From: JBQTGK01 sp052400665
GTDB lineage: Bacteria; Bacteroidota; Bacteroidia; Bacteroidales; Marinifilaceae
Reading direction: 5' to 3' (one strand)
DNA length: 64,000 nt
NCBI GenBank assembly: GCA_052400665.1
Contig: JBQTGK010000005.1
Shown here piece after piece: positions 16,874 through 25,612 of the stretch. The notes beneath the pieces are model-generated. The model ran no database searches, was not told the origin of the DNA, and was given only the letters and a program-made list of their open reading frames with translations. Position numbers and translations under genes: made by a program. Each line of letters starts with the position of its first letter. Positions within the stretch are counted from its first letter, which is position 1.

Positions 16874-17776
16874 ATGAACTCAATGATAGGAAAATATAAG
16901 TTCTTTAGCTTAACAAAAATTGCTTTATTACTGATTTTAGTAACATCTTCATTTATGGTTGTATCGAAAACAAAAGATACCGATAAAACAGGAATTTTGC
17001 TGGTTGCGTTTGGTTCCAGTTATGCTGAAACAAGAGCAACATTTAAACATATTGAAGAGGAAGTACAAATAGCTTTTCCCGATAAGGAAATTCGGTGGGC
17101 TTTTACCTCTAAAATTATACGAAAAAAACTAAGAAAAAGAGGAGAAAAAATAGATTCACCAACCGAAGCATTGGCAAAAATGGGTGAGGATGGTTTCAAA
17201 AAAGTAGCTGTTCAGTCTTTGCATGTTATTCCGGGAGAAGAATACGAGAATTTGAAAAAAACTGTCGATGCTTTCTCTGGAATCCCCAAAGGTTTAGAAG
17301 AAGTAAAACTAGGTGATCCTTTGCTATATCATCATGCTGATATTAAGCATTTAACAGATGCTTTATTGCACAATTTACCCAAACAAATTGCTGCGAAAGA
17401 TGCCGTAGTTTTTATGGGACATGGAACACGTCACTTTGCTAATGTTTATTATCCTGCCATGCAATATTATTTTTGGCAGAGAAGTAGCAATTTTTATCTG
17501 GCTACAGTTGAGGGATATCCTGAATTGAGCGAGGTAATAAAGAAACTAGAAGAAAATAAAAGCAGAAAAGTATGGCTCTTGCCGTTTATGACCATTGCCG
17601 GCGATCATGCCCGAAACGATATGGCAGGAGAAGAAAACGATAGCTGGAAATCGCAGTTGGAAAATAAAGGATACAAAGTAGAAGCTGTGCTTACCGGAAT
17701 GGCAGACCATAAAGAGGTAATTCAAATTTGGATTGAGCATTTACAGAGAATATTGTTAGAACTTAAATACAAGTAA
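16874..17776 (+). CDS. cbiK: Membrane-anchored sirohydrochlorin cobaltochelatase (CbiK type)
   Basis: 300 residues. An N-terminal hydrophobic segment (about 13-30) precedes a CbiK/class II chelatase domain beginning KTGILLVAFGSSYAETRATF. Metal-binding residues stand out: His183 in FMGHGTRH, Glu213 in VEGYP, His245 in GDHARNDM. Their spacing (30 and 32) equals that of His154/Glu184/His216 in the Desulfovibrio periplasmic CbiK as I recall it. CbiK inserts cobalt into sirohydrochlorin, an early step of anaerobic cobalamin synthesis. The anchor points to a periplasmic location, where chelation is not needed for the cytoplasmic pathway, so its role may differ. It follows the PepSY gene by 5 nt. 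Confidence 0.88.
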   Translation: MNSMIGKYKFFSLTKIALLLILVTSSFMVVSKTKDTDKTGILLVAFGSSYAETRATFKHIEEEVQIAFPDKEIRWAFTSKIIRKKLRKRGEKIDSPTEALAKMGEDGFKKVAVQSLHVIPGEEYENLKKTVDAFSGIPKGLEEVKLGDPLLYHHADIKHLTDALLHNLPKQIAAKDAVVFMGHGTRHFANVYYPAMQYYFWQRSSNFYLATVEGYPELSEVIKKLEENKSRKVWLLPFMTIAGDHARNDMAGEENDSWKSQLENKGYKVEAVLTGMADHKEVIQIWIEHLQRILLELKYK

Positions 17777-17778
17777 CG

Positions 17779-18483
17779 ATGAAAAATTTATTGATTCTGG
17801 TATTGATTTTTATTTCACTACAGGTAAAAGCCGATAATTATCAGCTTGTTGGGAAAAGACAATATATTTATAATGAGAAGGGATTACGAACTCAAAAAAT
17901 AAGTTTTGATAGTGAAGGCAGAACAGAGAAAAAAGTCCTTTATTTTTACGACTCGAAAGGAAATAAAATCAGAACAGAGAAGTATTTGGGTAATGATACT
18001 TTATTAGCTGTTTACAATTATCGATTTAACGATAAGAATGAGAAGATAAATAGTTTTAAAACGGATTGGGCCAAAAATAAAAAAAGTAGTAAACTTTATT
18101 TTTATAACGATAAAGAACAGAATTTTAAATCGGAATATTATACTGGTGCTAACTTGATAAAAAAGGTAGAATATGAATTCGATAAGTTTGGAAATCAGAC
18201 TAAATATGCGACTTATAATGCAAAAGGAGAACAAACTTCTTTATTTTATACCGAGAATAAGTACGATAATAAAGGTAGATTAAGCAAGAAGTACAAACGC
18301 AACAATAAGGGAGTTTTAGAGAAAGAGTATCAGTATAATTACAATAATAAATCACAAGTTACCAGTAGCATTACCATTTATCACGATGGAAAAAGAGCCA
18401 ATTCAAAACGTGTTTACACTTTCGATAGCAAAGGAAGAAAAACAGGATTTGATAATTTTGTATCGGCAATAGCCAAAAAGTAA
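17779..18483 (+). CDS. Exported YD/RHS-like repeat protein
   Basis: 234 residues with a signal peptide (about 1-18, ending VKAD) and eight or so short beta repeats of the form Y-x-YN-x-KG/R-x-T (YIYNEKGLRTQK, YFYDSKGNKIRTEK, YEFDKFGNQTKYA, YTFDSKGRKTGF). This is the pattern of YD/RHS-like repeats seen in secreted Bacteroidota proteins. It starts 2 nt after the cobaltochelatase stop and is therefore co-transcribed. No enzymatic motif is visible. A structural or cargo-binding role in corrinoid uptake is possible but unproven. Confidence 0.8.
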   Translation: MKNLLILVLIFISLQVKADNYQLVGKRQYIYNEKGLRTQKISFDSEGRTEKKVLYFYDSKGNKIRTEKYLGNDTLLAVYNYRFNDKNEKINSFKTDWAKNKKSSKLYFYNDKEQNFKSEYYTGANLIKKVEYEFDKFGNQTKYATYNAKGEQTSLFYTENKYDNKGRLSKKYKRNNKGVLEKEYQYNYNNKSQVTSSITIYHDGKRANSKRVYTFDSKGRKTGFDNFVSAIAKK

Positions 18484-18494
18484 TATCATTTTTC

Positions 18495-19610
18495 ATGAGC
18501 AGAACGTTTTATTTAAAGAGTGTAATTGGAATTTTTGCCATTGTTTTTTCTTCTTGCCAGATAAAAACAGAGAAACAAAGTGTGAATATTTTAGATTCTT
18601 ATCAGCAAAAAGAATTGAAACACGCCAAAGGTTTCGAGCTTTTTACTTCTGGGAATGATAAAGTTCTGAGAATATACAATTCGAAAAGTACCGATTCTAC
18701 TTATCAGGATTTTAAGTTGGTGAAAAAGAAAACCGCAGCAAACGAAATTCAAGTGCCTTGCAAAAAAATCATCTGTTTATCGTCAACGCAATTAACTTAC
18801 TTTTTTGCCTTAAACGATATCGACAAAATTGCAGCAACAAATAGTAGCCGACATCTGTTTCACAAAGGGCTAAACGAGAGAATTAAGCAGGGGAAAGTTA
18901 AAAGAGTAGGTAAGGAAGGGCATTTTAATACCGAATTAATTGCCGGCATAAATCCTGATTTAATTTTTGTGTCTCCATACAAAACAGGAGGCTACGATGC
19001 TCTAAAAAACCTGGACATACCTTTGGTTCCTATGGCTGCCTACGATGAAAAAACACCATTGGGAAGAGCCGAATGGGTAAAAATGATTGCCGCTTTTATT
19101 GGAAAGGAAAATGAGGCCGACTCTTTGTTCGAAAAACTATCGGTTCGTTACGATTCTCTTAAAAATCTAAGCAAGAGTGTTAAAAAAAGGCCAACAGTAT
19201 TTTCTGGTAAAATGCGATCGGGAATTTGGTATGTACCTGGAGGGAAGAGTTTTTATGCTAATTATTTTCGCGATGCAGGAGCAAAATATATTATTGAGGA
19301 CGATAAGCAGGGAGCTTATCCGCTCGATTATGAAACCATGTACACAAAAGCTGCAGATTGCGACTATTGGCGAATTTTAGTGCCTGAACCAGTTGGTTTT
19401 GGTCGCAAAGCGCTTATTGAACAAGATGGACGTTATGGCGATTTTAAAGCCTATAAAACGGGAAATGTGATTATGTGTAACATTCGCGAAAAACCGTATT
19501 ATGAGCAAAATGCCATGAAACCAGATGTAATATTGGCCGATTATATTCATTATTTTCATCCTAACTTATTGCCAGATTATAAACCTCAGTTTTACGAAGT
19601 TTTAAAATAA
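18495..19610 (+). CDS. btuF: Cobalamin-type ABC transporter substrate-binding lipoprotein
   Basis: 371 residues. A lipoprotein signal with FSSCQ places the lipidated Cys at 21. The rest is a helical-backbone metal/vitamin-binding (TroA/BtuF-like) domain: KKIICLSSTQLTYFFALNDIDKIAAT, then ELIAGINPDLIFVSPY. Such proteins deliver cobalamin or siderophores to an ABC permease. Genes for the matching permease and ATPase follow with gaps of 2 and 9 nt. The cobalamin assignment comes from the riboswitch; the fold alone would also fit an iron siderophore. Confidence 0.9.
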   Translation: MSRTFYLKSVIGIFAIVFSSCQIKTEKQSVNILDSYQQKELKHAKGFELFTSGNDKVLRIYNSKSTDSTYQDFKLVKKKTAANEIQVPCKKIICLSSTQLTYFFALNDIDKIAATNSSRHLFHKGLNERIKQGKVKRVGKEGHFNTELIAGINPDLIFVSPYKTGGYDALKNLDIPLVPMAAYDEKTPLGRAEWVKMIAAFIGKENEADSLFEKLSVRYDSLKNLSKSVKKRPTVFSGKMRSGIWYVPGGKSFYANYFRDAGAKYIIEDDKQGAYPLDYETMYTKAADCDYWRILVPEPVGFGRKALIEQDGRYGDFKAYKTGNVIMCNIREKPYYEQNAMKPDVILADYIHYFHPNLLPDYKPQFYEVLK

Positions 19611-19612
19611 AT

Positions 19613-20653
19613 ATGCATTCTTTTTTATTAAAAAAATCGATTTTAATTCCTGTTTCCCTGTTTGTATTACTGCTGTTGGCAGCTTTAAATTTAGCATTGG
19701 GATCGGTAAAAATTCCCATGGATGAGGTCGTTCAAATTGTGTTGGGAAATGGATCATCGAATATTATTTGGGAGAATATTTTGTTGCGAACCCGTTTGCC
19801 ACAAACCATTGTTGCTTTAGGTGCAGGAATGGCGCTGGGAGTAGCCGGATTACTCATGCAAACCCTGTTTCGAAATCCTTTGGCTGGGCCTTCGGTTTTA
19901 GGAATTTCTTCTGGCTCGAGTTTGGGAGTTGGCTTTGTTTTGCTGGTAGCCGGACAGGTTTGGGGATTTTCATTTTCCCGTATTGGAATTTGGGGTGATT
20001 TGGCCGTTATTATGGCTTCGCTGGGTGGTGCATTTGCGGTACTGGCTTTAATTCTATTTATCTCGCATAAAATTGGAGGCACACTTAGTGTTCTGATTAT
20101 TGGGGTAATGATTGGCTATTTGTCCAATTCAATTTTGAGTGTGCTTAAATTTTATAGCATGGAGGAAGATGTTCATAACTATGTGATTTGGGGTTTGGGA
20201 AGTTTTTCGCGTTTGTCGGTAGAGCGAGCATACTTGTTTGCGGCAATTACGATAATTCCTTCCATATTTGCACTTCTACTAAGTAAATCTTTAAATTTAA
20301 TGGCTCTTGGCGATCGGTATGCCAGTAATTTAGGTCTTAAAATTAAGCGAGCACGTTTACTCATTATTTTGTGTGCGGGAACTTTAACGGCAATTGTTAC
20401 AGCTTTTTGCGGGCCCATTATTTTTATAGGAATGGCAGTTCCACATTTAGCAAAGCTGGTTTCACGTACCAGTAATCATCTGTATTTAATTTGCAATGCC
20501 TGCATACTTGGTGCAGCAACTGCATTATTGTGTAATTTGCTGGCTCGTCTTCCGGGAATGGAGAGTGAATTGCCTATTAATTCGGTAACAGCATTTATTG
20601 GTGCACCGGTAGTGATATCGGTAATTTGGAAAAAACGAAAAGAAAATTTTTAG
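19613..20653 (+). CDS. btuC: FecCD/BtuC-type ABC transporter permease
   Basis: 346 residues with about nine to ten membrane helices and FecCD-family motifs: LRTRLPQTIVALGAGMALGVAGLLMQTLFRNPLAGPSVLG near residues 55-95, GDRYASNLGL, and FCGPIIFIGMAVPHLAKL. It imports cobalamin across the inner membrane with BtuF and BtuD, whose genes flank it closely. Substrate is from context. Confidence 0.93.
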   Translation: MHSFLLKKSILIPVSLFVLLLLAALNLALGSVKIPMDEVVQIVLGNGSSNIIWENILLRTRLPQTIVALGAGMALGVAGLLMQTLFRNPLAGPSVLGISSGSSLGVGFVLLVAGQVWGFSFSRIGIWGDLAVIMASLGGAFAVLALILFISHKIGGTLSVLIIGVMIGYLSNSILSVLKFYSMEEDVHNYVIWGLGSFSRLSVERAYLFAAITIIPSIFALLLSKSLNLMALGDRYASNLGLKIKRARLLIILCAGTLTAIVTAFCGPIIFIGMAVPHLAKLVSRTSNHLYLICNACILGAATALLCNLLARLPGMESELPINSVTAFIGAPVVISVIWKKRKENF

Positions 20654-20662
20654 TAGCGAAGT

Positions 20663-21715
20663 ATGAGTTCAAGTTTATTGCAGTTGAAAGATCTTTCGGT
20701 TGGCTATGGCAGCAAGCTTGTAGCCAATAAGCTCTCGGCAGATATTCCTTCTGGAGAGTTAATTTGTCTGCTGGGCTCCAACGGAACCGGTAAAAGTACA
20801 TTAATACGCAGTATTTGTGGCTTTCAGCCAGTTTTATCGGGTAGTGTTATTGTCGATAAACTGGATGTTCAAGAGTTGGGAGCACGAGAATTATCAAAAT
20901 CGATTGCCGTGGTTTTAACCGATAGGGTTGTAGTGCCAAATGCCACAGTAAGCGAATTGGTAGGGTATGGGCGAAGTCCGTATACCGGAATGCTGGGTCG
21001 ATTAAATGCCAACGATAAGTCAATTGTTTCCAATGCCATAAATGAATGTGGTATTGCTCATAAAAAGGACAGTGCGCTTTCCTCTTTAAGCGATGGTGAG
21101 CGACAAAAAGCCTTTATTGCCAAAGCTCTGGCTCAGGATACGCCATTAATCATTCTCGATGAACCAACTGCTTTTCTCGATCTTCCTGCTCGGGTAGAAA
21201 TTATGCAATTGCTTCGAAATATTGCCAATTCGTCGGGCAAATCGATATTAATGTCTACCCACGATTTAGATTTGGCTTTGCAATTGTCCGATCGTTTGTG
21301 GTTGTTGCAACAAGGTGGCCCTTTGGTTACCGGTAGTCCCGAAGATTTACTTCTCAAAAATGCTTTCCAGTCTATGTTTCAGCATAAAGGAGTAATATTC
21401 GATAACAAAACCGGATTGTTTAAGGTAAAACATGCTCAAAATACCAAAGTAGCGGTAAAAGGTCATGGTTTTGAATACGTATTGTTGCGCAGGGCTTTAT
21501 CGCGCAATGGCGTTAAAGTTGTAAGGGCAAAGGCCGAAGATGATAATCGATTGGAAGTGGTAGGTACATCAGATAAACCTTTTCAAATTTATTTGGATGG
21601 CGAATGTATCCAAAGTGAAGAATCGCTTGAAGCTTTTGTAAATCAGGTTAAACTAATGTTGGATTTTCTGGATCTTAAAAAGCAGAATTGTTCTAAATCA
21701 CAAAAAATACTGTAA
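20663..21715 (+). CDS. btuD: BtuD/FecE-type ABC transporter ATPase with C-terminal extension
   Basis: 350 residues. Walker A GSNGTGKST at 38-46, signature LSDGERQKAFIAKAL at about 142-156, Walker B LIILDEPTAF, and the H-loop MSTHDLDLAL. The ATPase ends near residue 245; typical homologues are about 255 residues. The extra ~100 residues (from KGVIFDNKTGLFKV) look like a small alpha/beta domain of unknown function. The ATPase powers corrinoid import with the upstream permease. The stop is 3 nt from the convergent isoprenoid-enzyme-like gene. Confidence 0.92.
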   Translation: MSSSLLQLKDLSVGYGSKLVANKLSADIPSGELICLLGSNGTGKSTLIRSICGFQPVLSGSVIVDKLDVQELGARELSKSIAVVLTDRVVVPNATVSELVGYGRSPYTGMLGRLNANDKSIVSNAINECGIAHKKDSALSSLSDGERQKAFIAKALAQDTPLIILDEPTAFLDLPARVEIMQLLRNIANSSGKSILMSTHDLDLALQLSDRLWLLQQGGPLVTGSPEDLLLKNAFQSMFQHKGVIFDNKTGLFKVKHAQNTKVAVKGHGFEYVLLRRALSRNGVKVVRAKAEDDNRLEVVGTSDKPFQIYLDGECIQSEESLEAFVNQVKLMLDFLDLKKQNCSKSQKIL

Positions 21716-21718
21716 ACG

Positions 21719-22957
21719 TTAATCTTTGTAATTATTATAATAAATATCTGATTTTTTCCACTCTGAAAATTTTGCTTCCATTAAACCTTTAAAAACAGAT
21801 AGGTTCTTTTTCTGTTTATTGGCAAAAGAGAAGCGAAAAGGAGAGTGTTTCTCGGCTAAAATAACAAAATTGTGGCTAAAATTTTCGGGTTCTGCTATAA
21901 TCGCCGAAGCAAAAAGCAGTGCAAAACTGTGTTGAATTAATCCCTGAAAAGGAATGTTTTCGGGATAATATTGTTGAACAGTTTCAACAAACATTTTGCC
22001 TAAATAATAAGTTTTACACAGCATGTTGTCTAGTTTTTTATGGGGTAACAAGCGTGAGAAGCTTGTGTAAACTCCTTCATTGTAATCCTCGCTGGCATCT
22101 TGTAAATCATCAATAATTTGAAGATAAGCACCATATTCATATAAAAAATGCAATTGTTCTTTGCTTAAATTTCCCATTACCAGATATCCATCAGCAATTA
22201 CCGAAGTGGCACCTTTGTTTACCGCTATGCTAAAGCAATCTTTATCTGTTAAGCTTAAATTTTTATTGCAAAGTTCTATGCTTCGGGTTTGTGCATGATG
22301 TATATCGAGCAGACTTTCATATACTTTGGGGAATTTTTTTCGATCATATTCACTTTCTATCATGGCAACCAACTGGAATATTTTGTTTTCATTTTCGTTT
22401 ATTGGCACAATACAATTTCCGGAAAGGCGATTGGCAAATCGTTTCGAGAAATTTAATTTTTCACTTCTACTGATATTAGCATTATCGATATAGTTATCGG
22501 TATAAGGATAAAGTAAACTATAGGCAAGAGTAGATGGTGTAATGCAAATTTGATGCCCCCAGAGTGATTGCAAACCCATAACAATCCACATGTTTCGTAA
22601 AGCCTGAAAAAGATCCTTGCTATTAATTTTACTATCGAATAGGATAGATTTTTGAACAAACTCTTTGGTGGCAGATATCATATCTTTTGAAAAAATCATT
22701 TCCAACTGATCGGCAGAGTAGGATAATCCTTCCCGAAAGAAATTTCGGCTTGCATTAATAATGTCGTCACTATTAGTATGCTTATGATTTTTTTGTTCGC
22801 TTATCGAATTTATAAACCGATCGCACTTTAATTCCCACAGGTATTTTTCTATGGCAGAGAATCGACGTTTGGGACATGGAAATTCTTTAGAACAATTTGC
22901 CCATTTGGCTGAGAATTGTTGCAGGAATGTGGCGTAAAGTTCTGAATTATTAATCAT
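21719..22957 (-). CDS. Class I isoprenoid-synthase-like protein
   Basis: 412 residues, all-helical in appearance. Two aspartate-rich motifs stand out: DNYID at 154-158 and DDLQD at 283-287, about 130 residues apart, as in trans-prenyltransferases and class I terpenoid synthases that bind Mg-diphosphate. An Asn/Glu-containing helix and the GAYLQIIDDLQDASED stretch fit the second motif. The first motif is DxxxD rather than DDxxD, so a terpene-cyclase-like or divergent activity is possible. It is convergent with btuD at only 3 nt distance. Product and substrate are unknown. Confidence 0.75.
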   Translation of the reverse strand: MINNSELYATFLQQFSAKWANCSKEFPCPKRRFSAIEKYLWELKCDRFINSISEQKNHKHTNSDDIINASRNFFREGLSYSADQLEMIFSKDMISATKEFVQKSILFDSKINSKDLFQALRNMWIVMGLQSLWGHQICITPSTLAYSLLYPYTDNYIDNANISRSEKLNFSKRFANRLSGNCIVPINENENKIFQLVAMIESEYDRKKFPKVYESLLDIHHAQTRSIELCNKNLSLTDKDCFSIAVNKGATSVIADGYLVMGNLSKEQLHFLYEYGAYLQIIDDLQDASEDYNEGVYTSFSRLLPHKKLDNMLCKTYYLGKMFVETVQQYYPENIPFQGLIQHSFALLFASAIIAEPENFSHNFVILAEKHSPFRFSFANKQKKNLSVFKGLMEAKFSEWKKSDIYYNNYKD

Positions 22958-23159
22958 GATAAATTATTTTTTAAGCTTTGTGATCTTAATTTCAATAAAA
23001 ATTGGGATACAGAAAATTTAAATCGTTCAAAAGAACTTATGAGCAGCTAAAATGCTTTTTTGCACCGATGTTGTTTGTATAGCAGGTTGAATGTGTTTGT
23101 GCTTCACCTGCAATTTTATACATTTATCACTTTCATAGAAATACAATAAAATATATAAG

Positions 23160-24104
23160 ATGAAATTTAGCATACTAGAACCAATTGGGATAATAAAAGA
23201 AAAATACGAACAGCTAAAACAGGAGTTCGAAGGTATGGGACACGAGCTTGTCTTTTTTTCCGATAGAAATGAAGACGAACAGGAGTTGATAAAACGAGCT
23301 CAGGGAGCCGATGCGATTGTTGTGAGTAATATTCCTATTCGCAAGACTTTTATCGATGCCTGTCCTGATCTTTCGATGATTTCGGTTGCATTTACAGGTG
23401 TAGATCATATCGACATGGAAGCTTGTAACGAGCGAAACATATTGGTTTCGAATGCTGCCGGATTTTCGAACGAATCGGTTGCCGAACTTGCCATAGGCAT
23501 GATTCTTTCGGTTTACAGAAAAATTGTTGGCGGCGATGCATCTACTCGTTTTGGAGGTAGTAGAGGTACATTTTTAGGAAACGAACTAAATGGAAAAACA
23601 TTAGGGATAATTGGAGCTGGAGAAATAGGTCTTAGAGTGGCCGAGATTGCAAAAGTATTCAATTGTAAGGTTCTTGCATACAGTCGAACTCAAAAGAGCG
23701 TAGAGGGCGTTAAATTCGTTAGCAAGGAGGATTTATTGAAGGAATCGGATATTGTTTCTTTACATGTTCCGTTAACCGATGCAACAAAAGGTTTAATTGG
23801 CAAAGAGGAATTCAAATTAATGAAGGAATCGGCCATTTTAATTAATACTGCCCGCGGTCCCGTTGTTGATAGTAATGCTTTGTGTGCTGCTTTAGAGAAT
23901 GGCGAAATTGCTGGTGCTGCAGTTGATGTTTATGAAAAAGAACCACCATTAGAGAAAGATCATGTTTTATTTGCTGCGCCTAATTTAATTATGCTTCCGC
24001 ATGTGGCTTTTGCAACTCACGAGTCTTTCGATAAACGTATTGATATTGTAATGGAAAATATTCGTTTGTGGCTGCAGGGAAAGCCAAGAAATGTAATGAA
24101 TTAG
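23160..24104 (+). CDS. D-2-hydroxyacid dehydrogenase (3-phosphoglycerate dehydrogenase-like)
   Basis: 314 residues. The NAD-binding motif LGIIGAGEIGLR is at about residues 142-153; catalytic Arg in NTARGPVVD, Glu in VYEKEPP and His in MLPHVAFAT are all present. Such enzymes oxidise D-2-hydroxyacids or reduce 2-ketoacids. The length (single substrate domain, no ACT domain) matches short SerA-like or glyoxylate-reductase-like enzymes; substrate is uncertain. It appears monocistronic, ending before a strong hairpin. Confidence 0.92.
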   Translation: MKFSILEPIGIIKEKYEQLKQEFEGMGHELVFFSDRNEDEQELIKRAQGADAIVVSNIPIRKTFIDACPDLSMISVAFTGVDHIDMEACNERNILVSNAAGFSNESVAELAIGMILSVYRKIVGGDASTRFGGSRGTFLGNELNGKTLGIIGAGEIGLRVAEIAKVFNCKVLAYSRTQKSVEGVKFVSKEDLLKESDIVSLHVPLTDATKGLIGKEEFKLMKESAILINTARGPVVDSNALCAALENGEIAGAAVDVYEKEPPLEKDHVLFAAPNLIMLPHVAFATHESFDKRIDIVMENIRLWLQGKPRNVMN

Positions 24105-24134
24105 AGGGTTTAAAGTAAAAAAGGAATATAAAGT

Positions 24135-24170
24135 AAAAAGGAGAAAGTTAAAAAGAATTTTCTCCTTTTT
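24135..24170. terminator. Bidirectional intrinsic terminator
   Basis: 12-bp stem AAAAAGGAGAAA / TTTCTCCTTTTT between the convergent hydroxyacid dehydrogenase gene and the exported protein at 24183. Confidence 0.75.
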
Positions 24171-24182
24171 GTTTTTAGCCAA

Positions 24183-24872
24183 TTACTTTACAATTTTAAT
24201 AAGTTCGGTAGTACTGTCTAATTTACCTTTTTTGTTGTACGATTCGCTGCGTATGGTTCCAATATTTTTAACTATCCAGCTTACATTGTGTAATTGTACG
24301 GTAATAAAACCCATTTTACTTTTTACATCTTCGGAAATTTTATAGCATTTAAATGTGCCCGCCGCGGTAGTAATATTTTCGTGAGCTTCTACCTTTCGAT
24401 TAATAATATTGGTAGTCATATTCATAATTCCCGACCCAACTTGCAGACTAATTGAACCATCGTTAAGAGCCATGCCAGGAGAAAGATTAGATGGATAAAT
24501 CAGGTCGTTGGTGGTTATCTTTACTTCCATACCTTTAAAACCTTCCATTTGTTTTTGGTTCAGATATTTTTCCATGTCAATATAAAAAACATTGCCTTTG
24601 CAACGAAAACTAATGGTGTCTTGAATGATTATTTTTTCCTGATTTTTCGGATCTCTATGAGTCTGAAGCAGATCATAATGGGTTTCGCCTCCAATATTTT
24701 TTACTGAGATTACCTTTTGGGAATAAATACCCTGAATTTTTCCTTTTGCATTGCTTGTTTGAAAGTGAAGTTCAGTGCCAATATCACTGGGGATATAAAT
24801 GGTGCAATCTTGCGAAATGGCTAGTAAACATGCTGAGAACATCAGCAATATCATACTAAATAATTTTTTCAT
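24183..24872 (-). CDS. Exported protein, DUF3108/TapB-like
   Basis: 229 residues with a signal peptide (about 1-20, ending LAISQDC). The body is beta-rich: GTELHFQTSNAKGKIQGIYSQKVISVKN, and a C-terminal AAGTFKCYKISEDV...WIVKNIGTIRSESYNKKGKLDSTTELIKI pattern typical of TapB/DUF3108-like periplasmic proteins. Function unknown. It is isolated, bounded by a terminator and by a 211-bp gap without features. Confidence 0.8.
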   Translation of the reverse strand: MKKLFSMILLMFSACLLAISQDCTIYIPSDIGTELHFQTSNAKGKIQGIYSQKVISVKNIGGETHYDLLQTHRDPKNQEKIIIQDTISFRCKGNVFYIDMEKYLNQKQMEGFKGMEVKITTNDLIYPSNLSPGMALNDGSISLQVGSGIMNMTTNIINRKVEAHENITTAAGTFKCYKISEDVKSKMGFITVQLHNVSWIVKNIGTIRSESYNKKGKLDSTTELIKIVK

Positions 24873-25083
24873 AAATAGAATATTTTGGCCACAAGCAGGT
24901 GTTGAGCCTTGGTTTTAAAGTGAATAGTATTGTATTGCATTAAAGCAATTAAGAGGATAATGTATCTTTTCGATAATTAAATTTAAGCATTAAGGAAGAA
25001 ATGGAAAAATATTTTTAGCACCCGAGCATGGAAAGTTTGTATTGATGTACAAGAGTGCTAACTTTTTGCCTGCTAAATAAGTA

Positions 25084-25575
25084 TTATTCGTAATTGTTCA
25101 ATAAATTTATTGTGCTATGTTTTAGCTTTCTATCTTTTACAATTAAAGTTGTAACCGGAGCTTTCGATTTGCTGTTAAAAATCATGTCATGCCCCAAACA
25201 TAAGCCTAATACGATATTAAGCTCGGTTTTTTTGTCTTCTAAATATTTTGCTTGTCCCGCCGGATTACAACTTATTCCCTCGTAGTTGGGAATTAAATCC
25301 GAAAAGGGAATTTTTCCAATTTTACAATTCACCTGTTCAACTGTAAAACCTTCTTTGTTAAGAATTTGACTAAGAATATTTGCTTGTTTGGAAAGAGAGG
25401 TGCAATGTGCAATTCCTATGCTTTTAATTTTCGATATTTTTGCATATTCAATGATTTCCTGAATTCTATCATTTTTACGATTAAGCGAGTCTTCTGCATC
25501 TTTCATTATAGTAATATCACTAGTCGTATATATATCTTTAATATCCATATTAAATTGCTTTAAGGAATTACACAT
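25084..25575 (-). CDS. DUF1847 protein
   Basis: 163 residues fitting DUF1847: IGIAHCTSLSKQANILSQILNKEGFTV, CKIGKIPFSDLI, GISCNPAGQAKYL, and NIVLGLCLGHDMIFNSKSKAPVTTLIVKDR. The conserved Cys residues suggest a metal centre. Family members often have a further N-terminal CxxC region, which is missing or reduced to one Cys here. The start may also be the internal MDIKDIY. It ends a minus-strand block with DUF302, a SLAC1-type channel, CoA-binding and NifX-like genes. Function unknown. Confidence 0.82.
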   Translation of the reverse strand: MCNSLKQFNMDIKDIYTTSDITIMKDAEDSLNRKNDRIQEIIEYAKISKIKSIGIAHCTSLSKQANILSQILNKEGFTVEQVNCKIGKIPFSDLIPNYEGISCNPAGQAKYLEDKKTELNIVLGLCLGHDMIFNSKSKAPVTTLIVKDRKLKHSTINLLNNYE

Positions 25576-25612
25576 TGCTTTTACAAACTATAATTTTTTA
25601 CTCTGTATGATT

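Noticed and set aside
17779..18483. Rhs toxin interpretation of the YD-like repeat protein
   Set aside because: It has only short repeats, a signal peptide, no core-associated or toxin domain, and lies inside the cobalamin operon.
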